This document shows positions 10,245-21,518 of a DNA stretch of 64,000 bases, one piece after another. The stretch covers positions 2,136,873-2,200,872 of the forward strand of contig NZ_CP017074.1 in assembly GCF_001717465.1 (NCBI RefSeq). The letters run 5' to 3'. Each line of letters begins with the position of its first letter. Position 1 is the first letter of the stretch. The DNA comes from Luteimonas sp. JM171 (GTDB lineage: Bacteria > Pseudomonadota > Gammaproteobacteria > Xanthomonadales > Xanthomonadaceae). A model generated the notes under the pieces. That model was given only the letters and a program-made list of their open reading frames with translations. It did no database searches and had not been told where the DNA came from. Made by a program: the position numbers and the translations under genes.

Positions 10245-10379
10245 AGCGCCCCGCGCGGCCGCTGCCCTGTTAACCTAGCCGGTTCATCCCCTGCCACCGG
10301 GTTGTCAGTTCCCCGCCGCGGCCGCATCTTGCAAGGGCCGGGCGCCGGAGTGGCGCCCCCACGCCTGCCTGCCATCAAG

Positions 10380-13010
<2,631 letters not shown>

Positions 13011-13158
13011 GCCGGTACGTGACTTATTACCTACTCTCCATTCACCTTTTGACCGGTATCATCGCGGGCTCTCGTATCTTGAAATCAGGCGCGCCGCGGG
13101 ACGGGATGGTCCCGGGCGTCGCCGCTGGCGGATCAGCCGCCAGTCCATGGAGATTTTT

Positions 13159-13383
13159 ATGCTGATTTTGACTCGACGCGTCGGAGAGACACTGATGATC
13201 GGCGACACCGTCACGGTCACGGTGCTCGGCGTCAAGGGAAACCAGGTGCGCATCGGCATCACCGCGCCCAAGGACGTGGCCGTCCACCGCGAGGAGATCT
13301 ACCAGCGGATCCAGCGTGACGAGGGCGGCGCGGGCGCGTCGCAGTCCGGGTCCGGCGAGGGGGATTTGCCGCAGCCCGAGTGA
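13159..13383 (+). CDS. csrA: carbon storage regulator CsrA (RsmA)
   Basis: A 74-residue CsrA/RsmA. The core [33 protein letters not shown] and the RNA-contacting [12 protein letters not shown] are intact. It binds GGA motifs in mRNA leaders and controls translation and stability of metabolic, motility and biofilm genes. The ATG at 13159 has GGAG nine bases upstream. The C-terminal extension (after about residue 56, rich in Gly, Ser and Glu) is the variable region of the family. It precedes tRNA-Ser, a widespread gammaproteobacterial arrangement. Confidence 0.96.
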   Translation: MLILTRRVGETLMIGDTVTVTVLGVKGNQVRIGITAPKDVAVHREEIYQRIQRDEGGAGASQSGSGEGDLPQPE

Positions 13384-13437
13384 CCCGTTATCCTTTCGCG
13401 CCTGCACCGCGCAAGATCGGGCGGGGCAGGCCGATAC

Positions 13438-13530
13438 GGAGAGTTGCCCGAGTGGCTGAAGGGGCTCCCCTGCTAAGGGAGTATAGGGTTTATAGCTCTA
13501 TCGAGGGTTCGAATCCCTCACTCTCCGCCA
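13438..13530 (+). tRNA. tRNA-Ser (anticodon GCU)
   Basis: The 93-nt gene folds with acceptor GGAGAGT/ACTCTCC, discriminator G and encoded CCA (13528-13530). It has the long variable arm typical of tRNA-Ser, and the anticodon loop CTGCTAA places GCT at 13472-13474. The T loop reads GGTTCGAATCC. Confidence 0.97.
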
Positions 13531-13561
13531 TCTTTCAGCAGGCGCAAATGCGCCAACAGCA

Positions 13562-13590
13562 TTGACGGATGGCGGCACACGTTCCATAAT
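13562..13590 (+). promoter_or_regulatory. sigma70-type promoter of tRNA-Arg
   Basis: TTGACG (13562-13567) and CATAAT (13585-13590) are 17 bp apart. The predicted start, near 13597, is a few bases before the mature tRNA 5' end at 13602. This suggests tRNA-Arg is transcribed separately from csrA/tRNA-Ser. Confidence 0.65.
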
Positions 13591-13601
13591 TCCGCTTCTG
13601 C

Positions 13602-13678
13602 GCGCCCGTAGCTCAGCTGGATAGAGCACCAGGCTACGAACTTGGGGGTCGGAGGTTCGAATCCTTCCGGGCGCGCCA
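13602..13678 (+). tRNA. tRNA-Arg (anticodon ACG)
   Basis: A 77-nt gene with acceptor GCGCCCG/CGGGCGC, discriminator G and encoded CCA. The anticodon loop CTACGAA places ACG at 13636-13638; A34 is normally edited to inosine by TadA to read CGU, CGC and CGA. The T loop is GTTCGAATC. A terminator follows 13 bp later. Confidence 0.97.
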
Positions 13679-13691
13679 TTACACTGCAATA

Positions 13692-13724
13692 GGGCCAACG
13701 GTTTCCGTTGGCCCTTTTGCTTTT
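13692..13724 (+). terminator. Rho-independent terminator after tRNA-Arg
   Basis: A 10-bp stem (GGGCCAACGG at 13692-13701 with 13705-13714) and a TTT loop are followed by TTTTGCTTTTT. It ends the tRNA transcript. Confidence 0.9.
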
Positions 13725-13794
13725 TGATGATGTGGCCTGAACCCCCACATTGACTGGCGTTTGCCGCCCGCAGCGATCCGGCGATACTGCGCAC

Positions 13795-14622
13795 ATGGAA
13801 ACCGGCACCGCGATCGTTACCAACCTGGTCCCCGTACTCGGCGCACCCGAGCTCGACCGGCTCCGGCATGCCCGCAAATTGCTTGAGAACCCCGGCCTGG
13901 CCGCGCAGCTGGCCAACGCCGTGGGCGCGCCCATGGAATACGTGATGGCCCGGCGGCTGCCGGCGTCGGTGACACGGCTGATCGAAAGCACGACCCGTGC
14001 GGCGCTGGAGCAGTCCCTGCGGCTGGCCACCGCCACCCTGCGCCGGGGCGGGGCGCGTCCTGCCGCCCGAACCCGCGTGCACACCTTCGCGGCCGCGGCG
14101 GCTGGCGCGGCGGGCGGGGCGTTCGGGTTCGCCGGGTTGGCAGTGGAGCTGCCGGTGACCACGACCATGATCCTGCGATCGATCGCCGACATCGCGCGCA
14201 GCCACGGGGAAGACCTCGACGATCCGGCGGTGACGCTGGCCTGCTTCGAAGTGTTGACGATGGGTGGGCGCAGTTCGTCCGACGACGGTGCCGAGTCCGG
14301 CTATTTCGCCGCGCGGGCCGTGCTGGCGCACCAGGTGGCGGCTGCGGCCGAATACATTGCTGCCCACGGACTTGCCGCGAACGGCGGGCCGGCAATCGTG
14401 CAGCTGCTGGCCTCGATTGCCTCTCGTTTCTCGGTCCGCCTGAGCCAGAAGGTGGCCGCGCAGGCCGTGCCGGTGGTGGGCGCGGTGAGCGGGGCCACGC
14501 TCAATACGCTGTTCATGCGACACTTCCAGCGCATGGCCGAAGGCCACTTCACCGTCCGCGCGCTGGAGCGCACTCATGGCGCGGACGCCGTCCGCAAGGC
14601 GTATGAAGCACTCGCCCCTTAG
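13795..14622 (+). CDS. EcsC family protein
   Basis: This 275-residue protein resembles the EcsC family. It has an Ala/Gly-rich hydrophobic segment (about 95-125, AAAAAGAAGGAFGFAGLAVELPVTT), the conserved ITTTMILRSIADIA-like stretch, and a second amphipathic Ala-rich region (VAAQAVPVVGAVSGATLN). EcsC-like proteins are widespread and poorly characterised; in Bacillus the founding member is encoded with an ABC exporter. The ATG at 13795 avoids an N-terminal extension with no coding character. The stop lies 11 bp before the next start, so the two genes are probably co-transcribed. Confidence 0.75.
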   Translation: METGTAIVTNLVPVLGAPELDRLRHARKLLENPGLAAQLANAVGAPMEYVMARRLPASVTRLIESTTRAALEQSLRLATATLRRGGARPAARTRVHTFAAAAAGAAGGAFGFAGLAVELPVTTTMILRSIADIARSHGEDLDDPAVTLACFEVLTMGGRSSSDDGAESGYFAARAVLAHQVAAAAEYIAAHGLAANGGPAIVQLLASIASRFSVRLSQKVAAQAVPVVGAVSGATLNTLFMRHFQRMAEGHFTVRALERTHGADAVRKAYEALAP

Positions 14623-14633
14623 GAGGCTTGCCG

Positions 14634-16016
14634 ATGGACCTGCCCCGCCTGCTGTCCGCTTCCGTGCTGCTCCTGATGCCCCTTCCGCTGCTTGCGGCCA
14701 CCTACACGGTCGGCCCCTCGGAGCGCGATTACACCGAACTCTCCGAGCTCGTTGACGCGGTCGACCTGCAGCCTGGCGACGTGGTCCTGGTCGACGGCGA
14801 CGCCACCTACCGCGGCGGCATCATCGTCCGCAGCAACGACAGCGGTGCGCACGGCAACCCGGTCACCTTCCGCTGGAACCGGTCGGTGGGCTCCACCCGG
14901 CCGGTCCTGCAGGGTGGCGCGCACACCATCAAGTTCCAGCAGTCCAACCACGTGGTGCTGGAAGGCTTCGACATCCGCGGCGGCACTTCGTCCTGCCTCT
15001 TCAGCGAAGCCCATGACGTAACGGTGCGCGACACCATCATCCGCGACTGTCCGTCGCACGGCATCCTCGGTGCCGACAACAACTCGGGTTCCTTCACCCT
15101 CGAGTACAGCGAGGTCTTCAATGCCGGCGCCGGCACCCATCGCCACCCGATCTACATGCAGTCCGACCAGGTGGCGTATCCGGATTCGGTGTTCCTGATG
15201 CGGTTCAACTACGTGCACAGCGGCAATGGCGGCAGCCTGCTCAAGAACCGGCACGAGCGCGCGCTGATCCACTACAACTGGTTCGAGGGTTCGGCGTACC
15301 AGGAACTGGAGCTGATCGGCCCCGATTGCGAGACGCAGCAGCCGGGATGGACGGCCGACCTGCGGCGCGAAGACGTTGATCTGGTCGGCAACGTGATCGT
15401 CCACACATCGGATTGGCGCAATGCCATCCGCGCCGGCGGTGACCTCAACGGGCGCAACCAGGGCCGGCTGCGGATGGTCAACAACACGATCCTGTTCACC
15501 CGGCCCGGCCCTGCCACTGCGGTGCTGGTGCAGCTGGGGCAGGGCTCGGTGGAGATGCACAACAACGTCATCCACCAGACCACCGGCGGGTCGGCGCCGG
15601 AGATCGTGCGCGAGCACGCCGCCTCGGAAGTGAAGGCGCCGTTCTGCGGCCCGGCCAGCAGGGAGCCCTGGTCGGATGGGCGCAAGGTGGCCGGATCGAA
15701 CAACTGGGTGCAGGCCTCGGCAAGGCGGGTGCCTGCCGAGCTGGAAGGCACGCTTCGCGGCGCGGATCCGATGCTCGAGGCCCCGCCCCGGGGACGACTG
15801 CGGCCTGTGGCGGCCAGCCCGCTGGTGGCTGCGGGTAATCCTTCGCCCGCGGCCCCCAAGGGGTTCCCGTTTCCCTCACCGTTGGCCGTGCCGGCTTTCG
15901 ACCCGCCGCAGCGGGAGAAGATGGCGGTTGGTGCCGAGGTGAGGCGTGCCGCCGGCGAGGGGATTTCCGTGGGGGCCATGGAGCCCCGCGCTGGCGGAGG
16001 CGGCCGCCGGCGCTGA
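14634..16016 (+). CDS. secreted right-handed beta-helix protein
   Basis: A 460-residue exported protein. The signal peptide (about 1-22, VLLLMPLPLLAA) is followed by repeated short strands typical of a right-handed parallel beta-helix of the pectate-lyase/PbH1 superfamily: NHVVLEGFDIRGG, HDVTVRDTIIRDC, GSFTLEYSEVFNAG, LIHYNWFEGS, LRMVNNTILF and VEMHNNVIHQ. An AGGAGG site lies 7 bp before ATG 14634. Members include polysaccharide lyases and epimerases, but catalytic residues cannot be assigned by eye. Its place at the edge of the polysaccharide locus suggests action on secreted glycan. No PEP-CTERM tail is present; the C-terminus is Gly/Arg rich. Confidence 0.8.
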   Translation: MDLPRLLSASVLLLMPLPLLAATYTVGPSERDYTELSELVDAVDLQPGDVVLVDGDATYRGGIIVRSNDSGAHGNPVTFRWNRSVGSTRPVLQGGAHTIKFQQSNHVVLEGFDIRGGTSSCLFSEAHDVTVRDTIIRDCPSHGILGADNNSGSFTLEYSEVFNAGAGTHRHPIYMQSDQVAYPDSVFLMRFNYVHSGNGGSLLKNRHERALIHYNWFEGSAYQELELIGPDCETQQPGWTADLRREDVDLVGNVIVHTSDWRNAIRAGGDLNGRNQGRLRMVNNTILFTRPGPATAVLVQLGQGSVEMHNNVIHQTTGGSAPEIVREHAASEVKAPFCGPASREPWSDGRKVAGSNNWVQASARRVPAELEGTLRGADPMLEAPPRGRLRPVAASPLVAAGNPSPAAPKGFPFPSPLAVPAFDPPQREKMAVGAEVRRAAGEGISVGAMEPRAGGGGRRR

Positions 16017-16031
16017 GCGCGAGCCGGGGTC

Positions 16032-16736
16032 TCAGTCGCCGAGTCGGGCGAGGAACAGCGGGTAGGGCGCGACGTCCACGATCCCCAAGGCGCTCCCGGC
16101 AACCTCGCATGCGCCGTTGAGCACATCGGCCAGGTTTTTGCGGGCTTCGAAAGGCGGGTCGTAAAAGGCGCGGCGCGACAGGACCTGGAAGCCATGCCGA
16201 TCGAGCAGGCGGGCTGCGGCAGCGGCATCGTGGTGGCGCAGGCTGGCGTCGCGGCGGCCACGGTCCCGCTGGCCGGTTGCGCGCGCCCACAGGCGCGGCA
16301 GGTACCGCGAGGTCTTGGTGGCGAGGATCAGGTGGCCGCCGGGGCGGAGGACGCGCCTGATCTCGGCCATGTACGCGTCGTCGTCCGGCACGAAGGGCAG
16401 GACCACGATCGAAAGCGCGACATCGAAGCTGTCGTCGGGGTAGTCCAGGCCGTCCGGACGGCACAGCTCGAAGTCCAGTGACGGGTACTGGATGCGCGCG
16501 AAATCCACGCGACGCTGCTCCACGTCCACGGCCCGGATATCCGGATGGGTCCGCGCCGCCTGCCAGGCGATGTCCCCCCAGCCGAAGCCGTAGTCCAGCA
16601 GCCGGCCGGGCGGGAGCGTTCGCAGCAGCGAAAGGACGGCTTCATGCCGCCTCTGCTGATGGGGGTCGAGCGGGGCGTCGCGGTGGAAGTGCGCGGGGAC
16701 ATCGGTGAACCCTGCGCAGCTGTATTCGGGGGTCAT
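16032..16736 (-). CDS. class I SAM-dependent methyltransferase
   Basis: A 234-residue methyltransferase. The SAM-binding motif I is LLDYGFGWGD, the acidic residue after strand 2 is in IRAVDVE, and motif IV/post-motif sequences DSFDVALSIVVLPFV and EIRRVLRPGGHLILATK are clear (Methyltransf_11 type). The start is the ATG at 16736 (MTPEYSCAGF); upstream codons look non-coding. It is divergent from the GT4 gene and probably modifies a sugar or lipid intermediate of the polysaccharide, but the substrate is unknown. Confidence 0.82.
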   Translation of the reverse strand: MTPEYSCAGFTDVPAHFHRDAPLDPHQQRRHEAVLSLLRTLPPGRLLDYGFGWGDIAWQAARTHPDIRAVDVEQRRVDFARIQYPSLDFELCRPDGLDYPDDSFDVALSIVVLPFVPDDDAYMAEIRRVLRPGGHLILATKTSRYLPRLWARATGQRDRGRRDASLRHHDAAAAARLLDRHGFQVLSRRAFYDPPFEARKNLADVLNGACEVAGSALGIVDVAPYPLFLARLGD

Positions 16737-16962
16737 GCGCTTCCTGGCCGGTCGCGGGTGCCCACGGATACACGCAATTGGCGCGGCGGCGCGGCCACCG
16801 AGCAGTGGCCGTCCGGTCGGTGCACCGCCCTGCGTTTGTGGGAGGGAAGGGCCGGCTACCCCGGCCCGCCAGCGGACCCTACTTGCGGCTGACACCCCAC
16901 CCCACGGCCTCGGTCAGGGCTGTTTCATCGCCAATGAAGGAATTGCATTCCCCTGCAAGGCG

Positions 16963-18069
16963 ATGAACGTCCTCCACCTGACCCTTTCCTACAGCAGCGG
17001 CGGCAGGCGCGAAGCGATCGCGACGCTGGTCGACGGCCTCAACGCCCTGGGCGTAGGCAACCATCTCGGGTGCCTGGAGACATTCGGCTGCGCAGCGGAC
17101 AAGCGGTCCATGTACGCGGGCAGCTTCAGCCTCGGGCGCAGGGGCCTGTTCGACCTGGCCGCCCTGCGCAGGCTGGGCGCCTATTGCAATGAACATGCGA
17201 TTGATGTGATCCACGCCCACGATGCCGCCAGCGAGGCGACCGCCGCGCTGGCCCTTCCGTGGCGAGGGCCATCGCTGCTGATGACCTTCCATCGCAGCCG
17301 CGACTTCGAGACGGCGCGCTTCCGCGACCGCGTGCGCAACGCGCTGGTCGGGCTGCGGGTGAGTGCGGTGGTGACGGCTTCAGAGGAGCGGCGCAGGCAC
17401 TTCATCGAGCGCAACTACGGCGCCAAGGGAAAAGTGTCGTGCATCCCGCTGGGGATCGACCTGGCCAGGTTCGTCCCGGATCCGGAGCGGCGCGCGCGTA
17501 TCCGCCGCCGCGTTGGAGCCGCGGACGGGACGTTGCTGGTGGGGACCATTGGCCATTTCGGGGTGGACAAGGGCGTGGACCTGGCGATCGGGGCGTTCCA
17601 GGACTTCCTGCGCCGCAGGCCGGGACGCGATGCGTGCATGGTCGTGCTGGGGAGTGGATCGGATGCGCAGGCCAGGGCGCTGCGTGGGCTGGTTGCGCCC
17701 GAGTTTGCCGATCGGATTGTCTTTGCGGGCTTCCATCCTGACCCGGAAACCTGGTTCCCGGGCTTCGACGTGTTCTTGCACGGCGCCCGCCGGGAAGCCT
17801 TCGGCCTGGTGCTGGCCGAGGCGCAGGCGTGCGGGGTGCCGGTCGTGGCGGCGAGGGTCGGGGGGATTCCTGAGGTTGTGGCTGACGGGCAGACCGGCTG
17901 CCTGGCGCCTCAGGCAACGAGGCAGGCCCTGGCTGACGCCCTGGATTCACTGGTGGCGAATGAATCCGTGCGCCGGGACTGCGCTGGCCGCGCCATCGAT
18001 CACGCCCGCCGGCATTTCAACCGGGATCGCTATGCCGAGGCTTACCTGCAGGCCTACCAGGGCCGTTAG
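16963..18069 (+). CDS. GT4-family glycosyltransferase
   Basis: A 368-residue GT-B fold glycosyltransferase. The N-terminal domain starts MNVLHLTLSYSSGGRREA with DVIHAHDA; the C-terminal nucleotide-sugar domain holds VGTIGHFGVDKGVDLAI, the EX7E motif REAFGLVLAE and GGIPEVV. It would retain anomeric configuration while adding a sugar to a lipid-linked precursor in the cytoplasm. The ATG at 16963 gives the normal family start. The FG-GAP gene follows 20 bp later. Confidence 0.88.
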   Translation: MNVLHLTLSYSSGGRREAIATLVDGLNALGVGNHLGCLETFGCAADKRSMYAGSFSLGRRGLFDLAALRRLGAYCNEHAIDVIHAHDAASEATAALALPWRGPSLLMTFHRSRDFETARFRDRVRNALVGLRVSAVVTASEERRRHFIERNYGAKGKVSCIPLGIDLARFVPDPERRARIRRRVGAADGTLLVGTIGHFGVDKGVDLAIGAFQDFLRRRPGRDACMVVLGSGSDAQARALRGLVAPEFADRIVFAGFHPDPETWFPGFDVFLHGARREAFGLVLAEAQACGVPVVAARVGGIPEVVADGQTGCLAPQATRQALADALDSLVANESVRRDCAGRAIDHARRHFNRDRYAEAYLQAYQGR

Positions 18070-18089
18070 CCCTGCGCGGGGAGGACGCG

Positions 18090-19664
18090 ATGCCGCTGCG
18101 TGAGGACACCCGCTGGCTTCCATTGCGCGCCGCCGCGCGTGCCTGGGATTCCGGTCCTCTTTGGGCCCTGCTCGTGCTGTCCGCCGTTGTCATTGCGGGC
18201 AATAGGGGCAGCCCCGGCGAAGGCTTGCGTTTCGTTGACGAAACGCGCCAGCGCATCGAAGAGCTGCATGACTCCGCGTACCGGTTCGACGCGTTGTTCG
18301 TCGACTTCAACAGCGACGGATGCCCCGATGTCTTCGTGGTGTCGCACAGCGACTGGGGCGCGACTTCCCGGCTCTGGAACAACAGCTGCGATGGCAGCGC
18401 GACGTTTCGCCACATTCCTGCCAGCGAAGCGGGCTACCACGTCGAGGGCGAGCCGCTGGTTTCCGGCTGGGTGACGCGGTTGGACTTCAACGGCGACGGC
18501 AGACAGGATTTCTGGGGACGCCACGGCCAGGCACTGGGCGCGCGCTACCGCAATGGATCGGCTGGCGCTCCGGGCACGGTGCGTTTCGCGGCCAAGGAAG
18601 CGGGTTGCGAAGGGTACTGCGCTTTCGGGGACATCACCGGCCGCGGCGAGCTTGAAGTGATCACCAATGCGCGGCAGGTGTTCGACATGGCCGGCCGACA
18701 ACTGCGGCCAGGGTCGGGGAGCCCCGCGCTGCAGGTGGTGGGCGACGTCACCGGGGATGGCTGGCCCGACATCGTGCAGCCCGCCAATGGCGGCTACTGG
18801 CGCAACGAAGCGGGCGCCATGGCCTGGGTTGCGGTGCCTGCGTTCGCCGGCGGCCGCTCCATGCAGATGCTGCTGGCCGACTTTGACAACGATGGCCACC
18901 TGGACCTGTTCCATCTTGACGGGCCGAAGTTCGGGAACAGCACCCGCGGCCGGCTGTATCGCAACAACGGTGCGGGCGGCTTCGTTGACGTCTCAGCGGG
19001 CTCGGGCCTCGAGCGCATCGCTGCCAGTGATTACGGCAACATCATCGCCGCGGACTTCGACAACGATGGGTTCCAGGATCTCCTGGTTTCCGGGATTTCG
19101 GACTCCGTGCGGATCTTTCGCAACAACGCCGACATGACTTTCAGCCCGTCCGGAGCCACCGGCTTCGGGCCGTCGGCAGGAAGGGTGAGCGGCGCATGGC
19201 AGCCGGGAAAGCCGCGCGCCGACGTCGCCGACTTCGACAACGACGGGCGCCTGGACATCGTCAAGACCCAGTTCCGGGACAACGCCGGCCTGTGGCGCAA
19301 CACCACCGATACCGGTGGTCGCCGCTGGATGAAAGTGCGCGTGCGCGGCGGCGGAGGCAACAGCGATGGCGTGGGGGCAAGCGTGCGCTGGTATCGGGCG
19401 GGATCGGATGAGCTGGTTGCACATCTGCCGGTCCTGGTAGGCGAGCAGCATCCGCAGACCCATCTGCATACCGGGTTGGCTGGCCACGGGGAGATCGACC
19501 TGGAGGTGCGCTTTCCCAGCGGGGGGCCGGTGCACCGCTTCGCCGGGGTGGCGAGCAACCAGGAAGTCATTGTCTACCGCAACGGTTGCCTGCTGGAAGG
19601 ATGGATGCCGGGCAGTGGATGGCCGCTGTCACCGCCGGCCGGCTGCGGCACCGGCGCCCCGTGA
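18090..19664 (+). CDS. FG-GAP/VCBS repeat protein with ASPIC/UnbV-type C-terminal domain
   Basis: A 524-residue surface or secreted protein. An N-terminal hydrophobic segment (about 24-40, LWALLVLSAVVIAG) serves as signal anchor. Six calcium-binding loops of the type DxDxDGxxD recur: DFNSDGCPD, DFNGDGRQD, DVTGDGWPD, DFDNDGHLD, DFDNDGFQD and DFDNDGRLD, giving a predicted seven-bladed beta-propeller. The last 90 residues (GVGASVRWYRAG to RFPSGGPVHRFAGV) match the ASPIC/UnbV domain seen in CRTAC1-like proteins. Function is unknown; carbohydrate or matrix binding is likely. It probably shares a transcript with the upstream glycosyltransferase. Confidence 0.83.
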   Translation: MPLREDTRWLPLRAAARAWDSGPLWALLVLSAVVIAGNRGSPGEGLRFVDETRQRIEELHDSAYRFDALFVDFNSDGCPDVFVVSHSDWGATSRLWNNSCDGSATFRHIPASEAGYHVEGEPLVSGWVTRLDFNGDGRQDFWGRHGQALGARYRNGSAGAPGTVRFAAKEAGCEGYCAFGDITGRGELEVITNARQVFDMAGRQLRPGSGSPALQVVGDVTGDGWPDIVQPANGGYWRNEAGAMAWVAVPAFAGGRSMQMLLADFDNDGHLDLFHLDGPKFGNSTRGRLYRNNGAGGFVDVSAGSGLERIAASDYGNIIAADFDNDGFQDLLVSGISDSVRIFRNNADMTFSPSGATGFGPSAGRVSGAWQPGKPRADVADFDNDGRLDIVKTQFRDNAGLWRNTTDTGGRRWMKVRVRGGGGNSDGVGASVRWYRAGSDELVAHLPVLVGEQHPQTHLHTGLAGHGEIDLEVRFPSGGPVHRFAGVASNQEVIVYRNGCLLEGWMPGSGWPLSPPAGCGTGAP

Positions 19665-19712
19665 GGATGTTCCCCGGGCGCCGGCGCTCCCGTGCCGGTC
19701 CCCATGTGCGCC

Positions 19713-20729
19713 TCAGGTCAGGTCGTGGCAGCGCTGCGACGGCACGCCTCCTGCCAGCAGCGGCCGCGAGGCCGCTTCCGGATCGGGCAGCGGGTCCCAA
19801 TCCCGGCAGAACAGCTTCTTCACCACTTGGGTGGCGCGGTTGGAGATGCCGATGGGCGCGCCGAGCCAGCGGGACACCAGGAAGGCCTTGCGCCGGACCA
19901 CCCAGTTGTACATCGATTGTTCGGAGTAGAAGTTGTAGCCCCAGCGGCGCTCGAACAGGCGCGAGGATGCACGGGTAAGGCCGGGGGCCCAGCGGTAGAA
20001 GAAATAGTGCATGTCCGGAAGGGCCATGCGCGTTCCCAGATTGTCGAAATGCACCACCGACGCGGGCTCGACGACCATCGTGCGCCCCATCGCGGCCACC
20101 TGCAGGGAGATGTCCAGGTGCTCGCGGATCACCATCGAGGGCAGTTCGATGCTGCGGAACACATCGCCCTGGAACAGCACGCAGTGCAGCTCGAACGTTC
20201 CCGTCGCTGCGCGCTCCTGTGGGATCTCGGGCACCCCGGTGCGACGGAAGTGCTTGTGTTCGATCAGGTAGGGGGTGCCTTCGACCTCCACCACGCGCAG
20301 TTCGCCGGTGTAGAGGTGGTTGCGCAGCGGGGCGCCGCGGTCGACGCCTTCACGCTCGAGGATCAGCGGCGTGACAACGGCGTGGCCGTCATGCATGGCA
20401 TCCAGGAGCGGGGGCAGCCAGCTTTCGGTGACCCGCGAATCGTTGTCCAGCAGGACCACGGCAGGCGTGTTGGCCAGGTGCTGCACCTCGCGCAGCGCGT
20501 CCATCGGCGCACGCAGGCCGAGTTCGAAGATCCGCGCTTCCGGCCGGTGCTGGAGGCGCTTGCGTACGGCCTCCATCACCCGCGGCGGGTAGCCAAGATC
20601 CAGGACCCAGAGCTGGAAAGGCTCACGGGTGTGGTGATACACGCCGTCAATGCACTCTTCCAGGCCGGTGTAACGGTCGCGCGGGGTGATGATGATGGTG
20701 GCGACTGGCGTCATGGCGGCATTCTTCAT
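19713..20729 (-). CDS. GT2-like glycosyltransferase
   Basis: A 338-residue GT-A fold glycosyltransferase. The start MTPVATIIITPRDRYTGLEECI is the nucleotide-binding strand, and AVVLLDNDSRV holds the DxD-like metal motif. The region IREHLDISLQVAAMG may contain the catalytic acidic residues. The C-terminal third (YFFYRWAPGL, NFYSEQSMYNW) is specific to polysaccharide enzymes of this type. It is the last gene of the minus-strand operon, 18 bp after its upstream neighbour. Acceptor and donor sugars are unknown. Confidence 0.82.
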   Translation of the reverse strand: MKNAAMTPVATIIITPRDRYTGLEECIDGVYHHTREPFQLWVLDLGYPPRVMEAVRKRLQHRPEARIFELGLRAPMDALREVQHLANTPAVVLLDNDSRVTESWLPPLLDAMHDGHAVVTPLILEREGVDRGAPLRNHLYTGELRVVEVEGTPYLIEHKHFRRTGVPEIPQERAATGTFELHCVLFQGDVFRSIELPSMVIREHLDISLQVAAMGRTMVVEPASVVHFDNLGTRMALPDMHYFFYRWAPGLTRASSRLFERRWGYNFYSEQSMYNWVVRRKAFLVSRWLGAPIGISNRATQVVKKLFCRDWDPLPDPEAASRPLLAGGVPSQRCHDLT

Positions 20730-20747
20730 GGTGGAGCGGGGAAGGGA

Positions 20748-21518
20748 TCAGCGGCGCTTGCCGAGCGCGTTCCTGGCGTAATGCATCATGTAGTACGCGC
20801 TGCGCGCCGGATCCAGGCCTTCGACCTGGCGGTAGATGCGCCACTGCCAGCGGGCCGCGCGCAGCTTGTTGCTGGACACCGAGCCATTGCGCACCAGGTA
20901 CCAGGCCAGCGGTCCGTCGCCGTCTGCGCGCACCGCCCGGCCCGCGCGCCGGACCAGCTCCAGCCAGAACACGTAATCCTCGTGGCCGATCCGGCGGAAC
21001 GTGCCGTCGCCGCCCAGCCGCCTGCGGTCGTAGATCCCGGTGCAGTTGCCAATGTGGTTGCTGCGCAGCATCTCGCGGTGGGTGACGCGCGCCGGCGGCG
21101 TGACGACCCCGAGCAGGGCGCCATCCTCGGCCACCCGCTGGTAGCTCGAGTAGGCGATGGCCGCGTCGTTTGCCTCGAGCACCTCGAGCTGGCGCCTGAG
21201 CTTGTCCGGGTGCCACCAGTCGTCGCTGTCCAGGAAGGTGATGTAGCGGCCGCGGGCGATATCGATGGCCTGGTTGCGCGCGGCTGCCACGCCGCGGTTG
21301 CGGCCGCTGCGCACCAGGCGCAATCGCCGGTCCCCGCCTGCATATTCCTCGACCAGGTCCGCGCCGCCATCGGTGGAGCCGTCGTCCACCACCACCAGCT
21401 CAAGTTCCCGGTGCGACTGTGCCAGCACGGATTCAACCGGGCGCCGCAGGAAGCGCGCGGCGTTGTACAGCGGCATCACCACGCTGACCAGCGGTCCTCC
21501 TGGCACGGTGGTGCTCAT
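20748..21518 (-). CDS. GT2-family glycosyltransferase
   Basis: A 256-residue family 2 transferase. Canonical elements are VSVVMPLYNAARFLRRPVES, VVVDDGSTDGG, the DxD motif FLDSDDWW, and the probable catalytic region RRIGHEDYVFW. It adds a sugar to a polyprenyl-linked oligosaccharide at the inner face of the membrane. The ATG at 21518 overlaps the stop of the upstream methyltransferase (ATGA), which fixes the start against a longer frame. Confidence 0.88.
   Translation of the reverse strand: MSTTVPGGPLVSVVMPLYNAARFLRRPVESVLAQSHRELELVVVDDGSTDGGADLVEEYAGGDRRLRLVRSGRNRGVAAARNQAIDIARGRYITFLDSDDWWHPDKLRRQLEVLEANDAAIAYSSYQRVAEDGALLGVVTPPARVTHREMLRSNHIGNCTGIYDRRRLGGDGTFRRIGHEDYVFWLELVRRAGRAVRADGDGPLAWYLVRNGSVSSNKLRAARWQWRIYRQVEGLDPARSAYYMMHYARNALGKRR

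Noticed and set aside
13049..13080. csrA promoter
   Set aside because: TTGACC at 13049 is good, but no -10 lies at proper spacing (only TATCTT at 20 bp), so I did not list it.
13366..13393. promoter for tRNA-Ser
   Set aside because: TTGCCG-16-TTATCC is weak and overlaps the end of csrA; the tRNA may be co-transcribed with csrA.
13438..13678. integration site for a mobile element at the tRNA pair
   Set aside because: No integrase, repeated tRNA end or phage-like gene is nearby; the following genes have the same composition.
15950..16016. PEP-CTERM sorting tail on the beta-helix protein
   Set aside because: The C-terminus is Gly/Arg-rich without Pro-Glu-Pro and a following hydrophobic helix.
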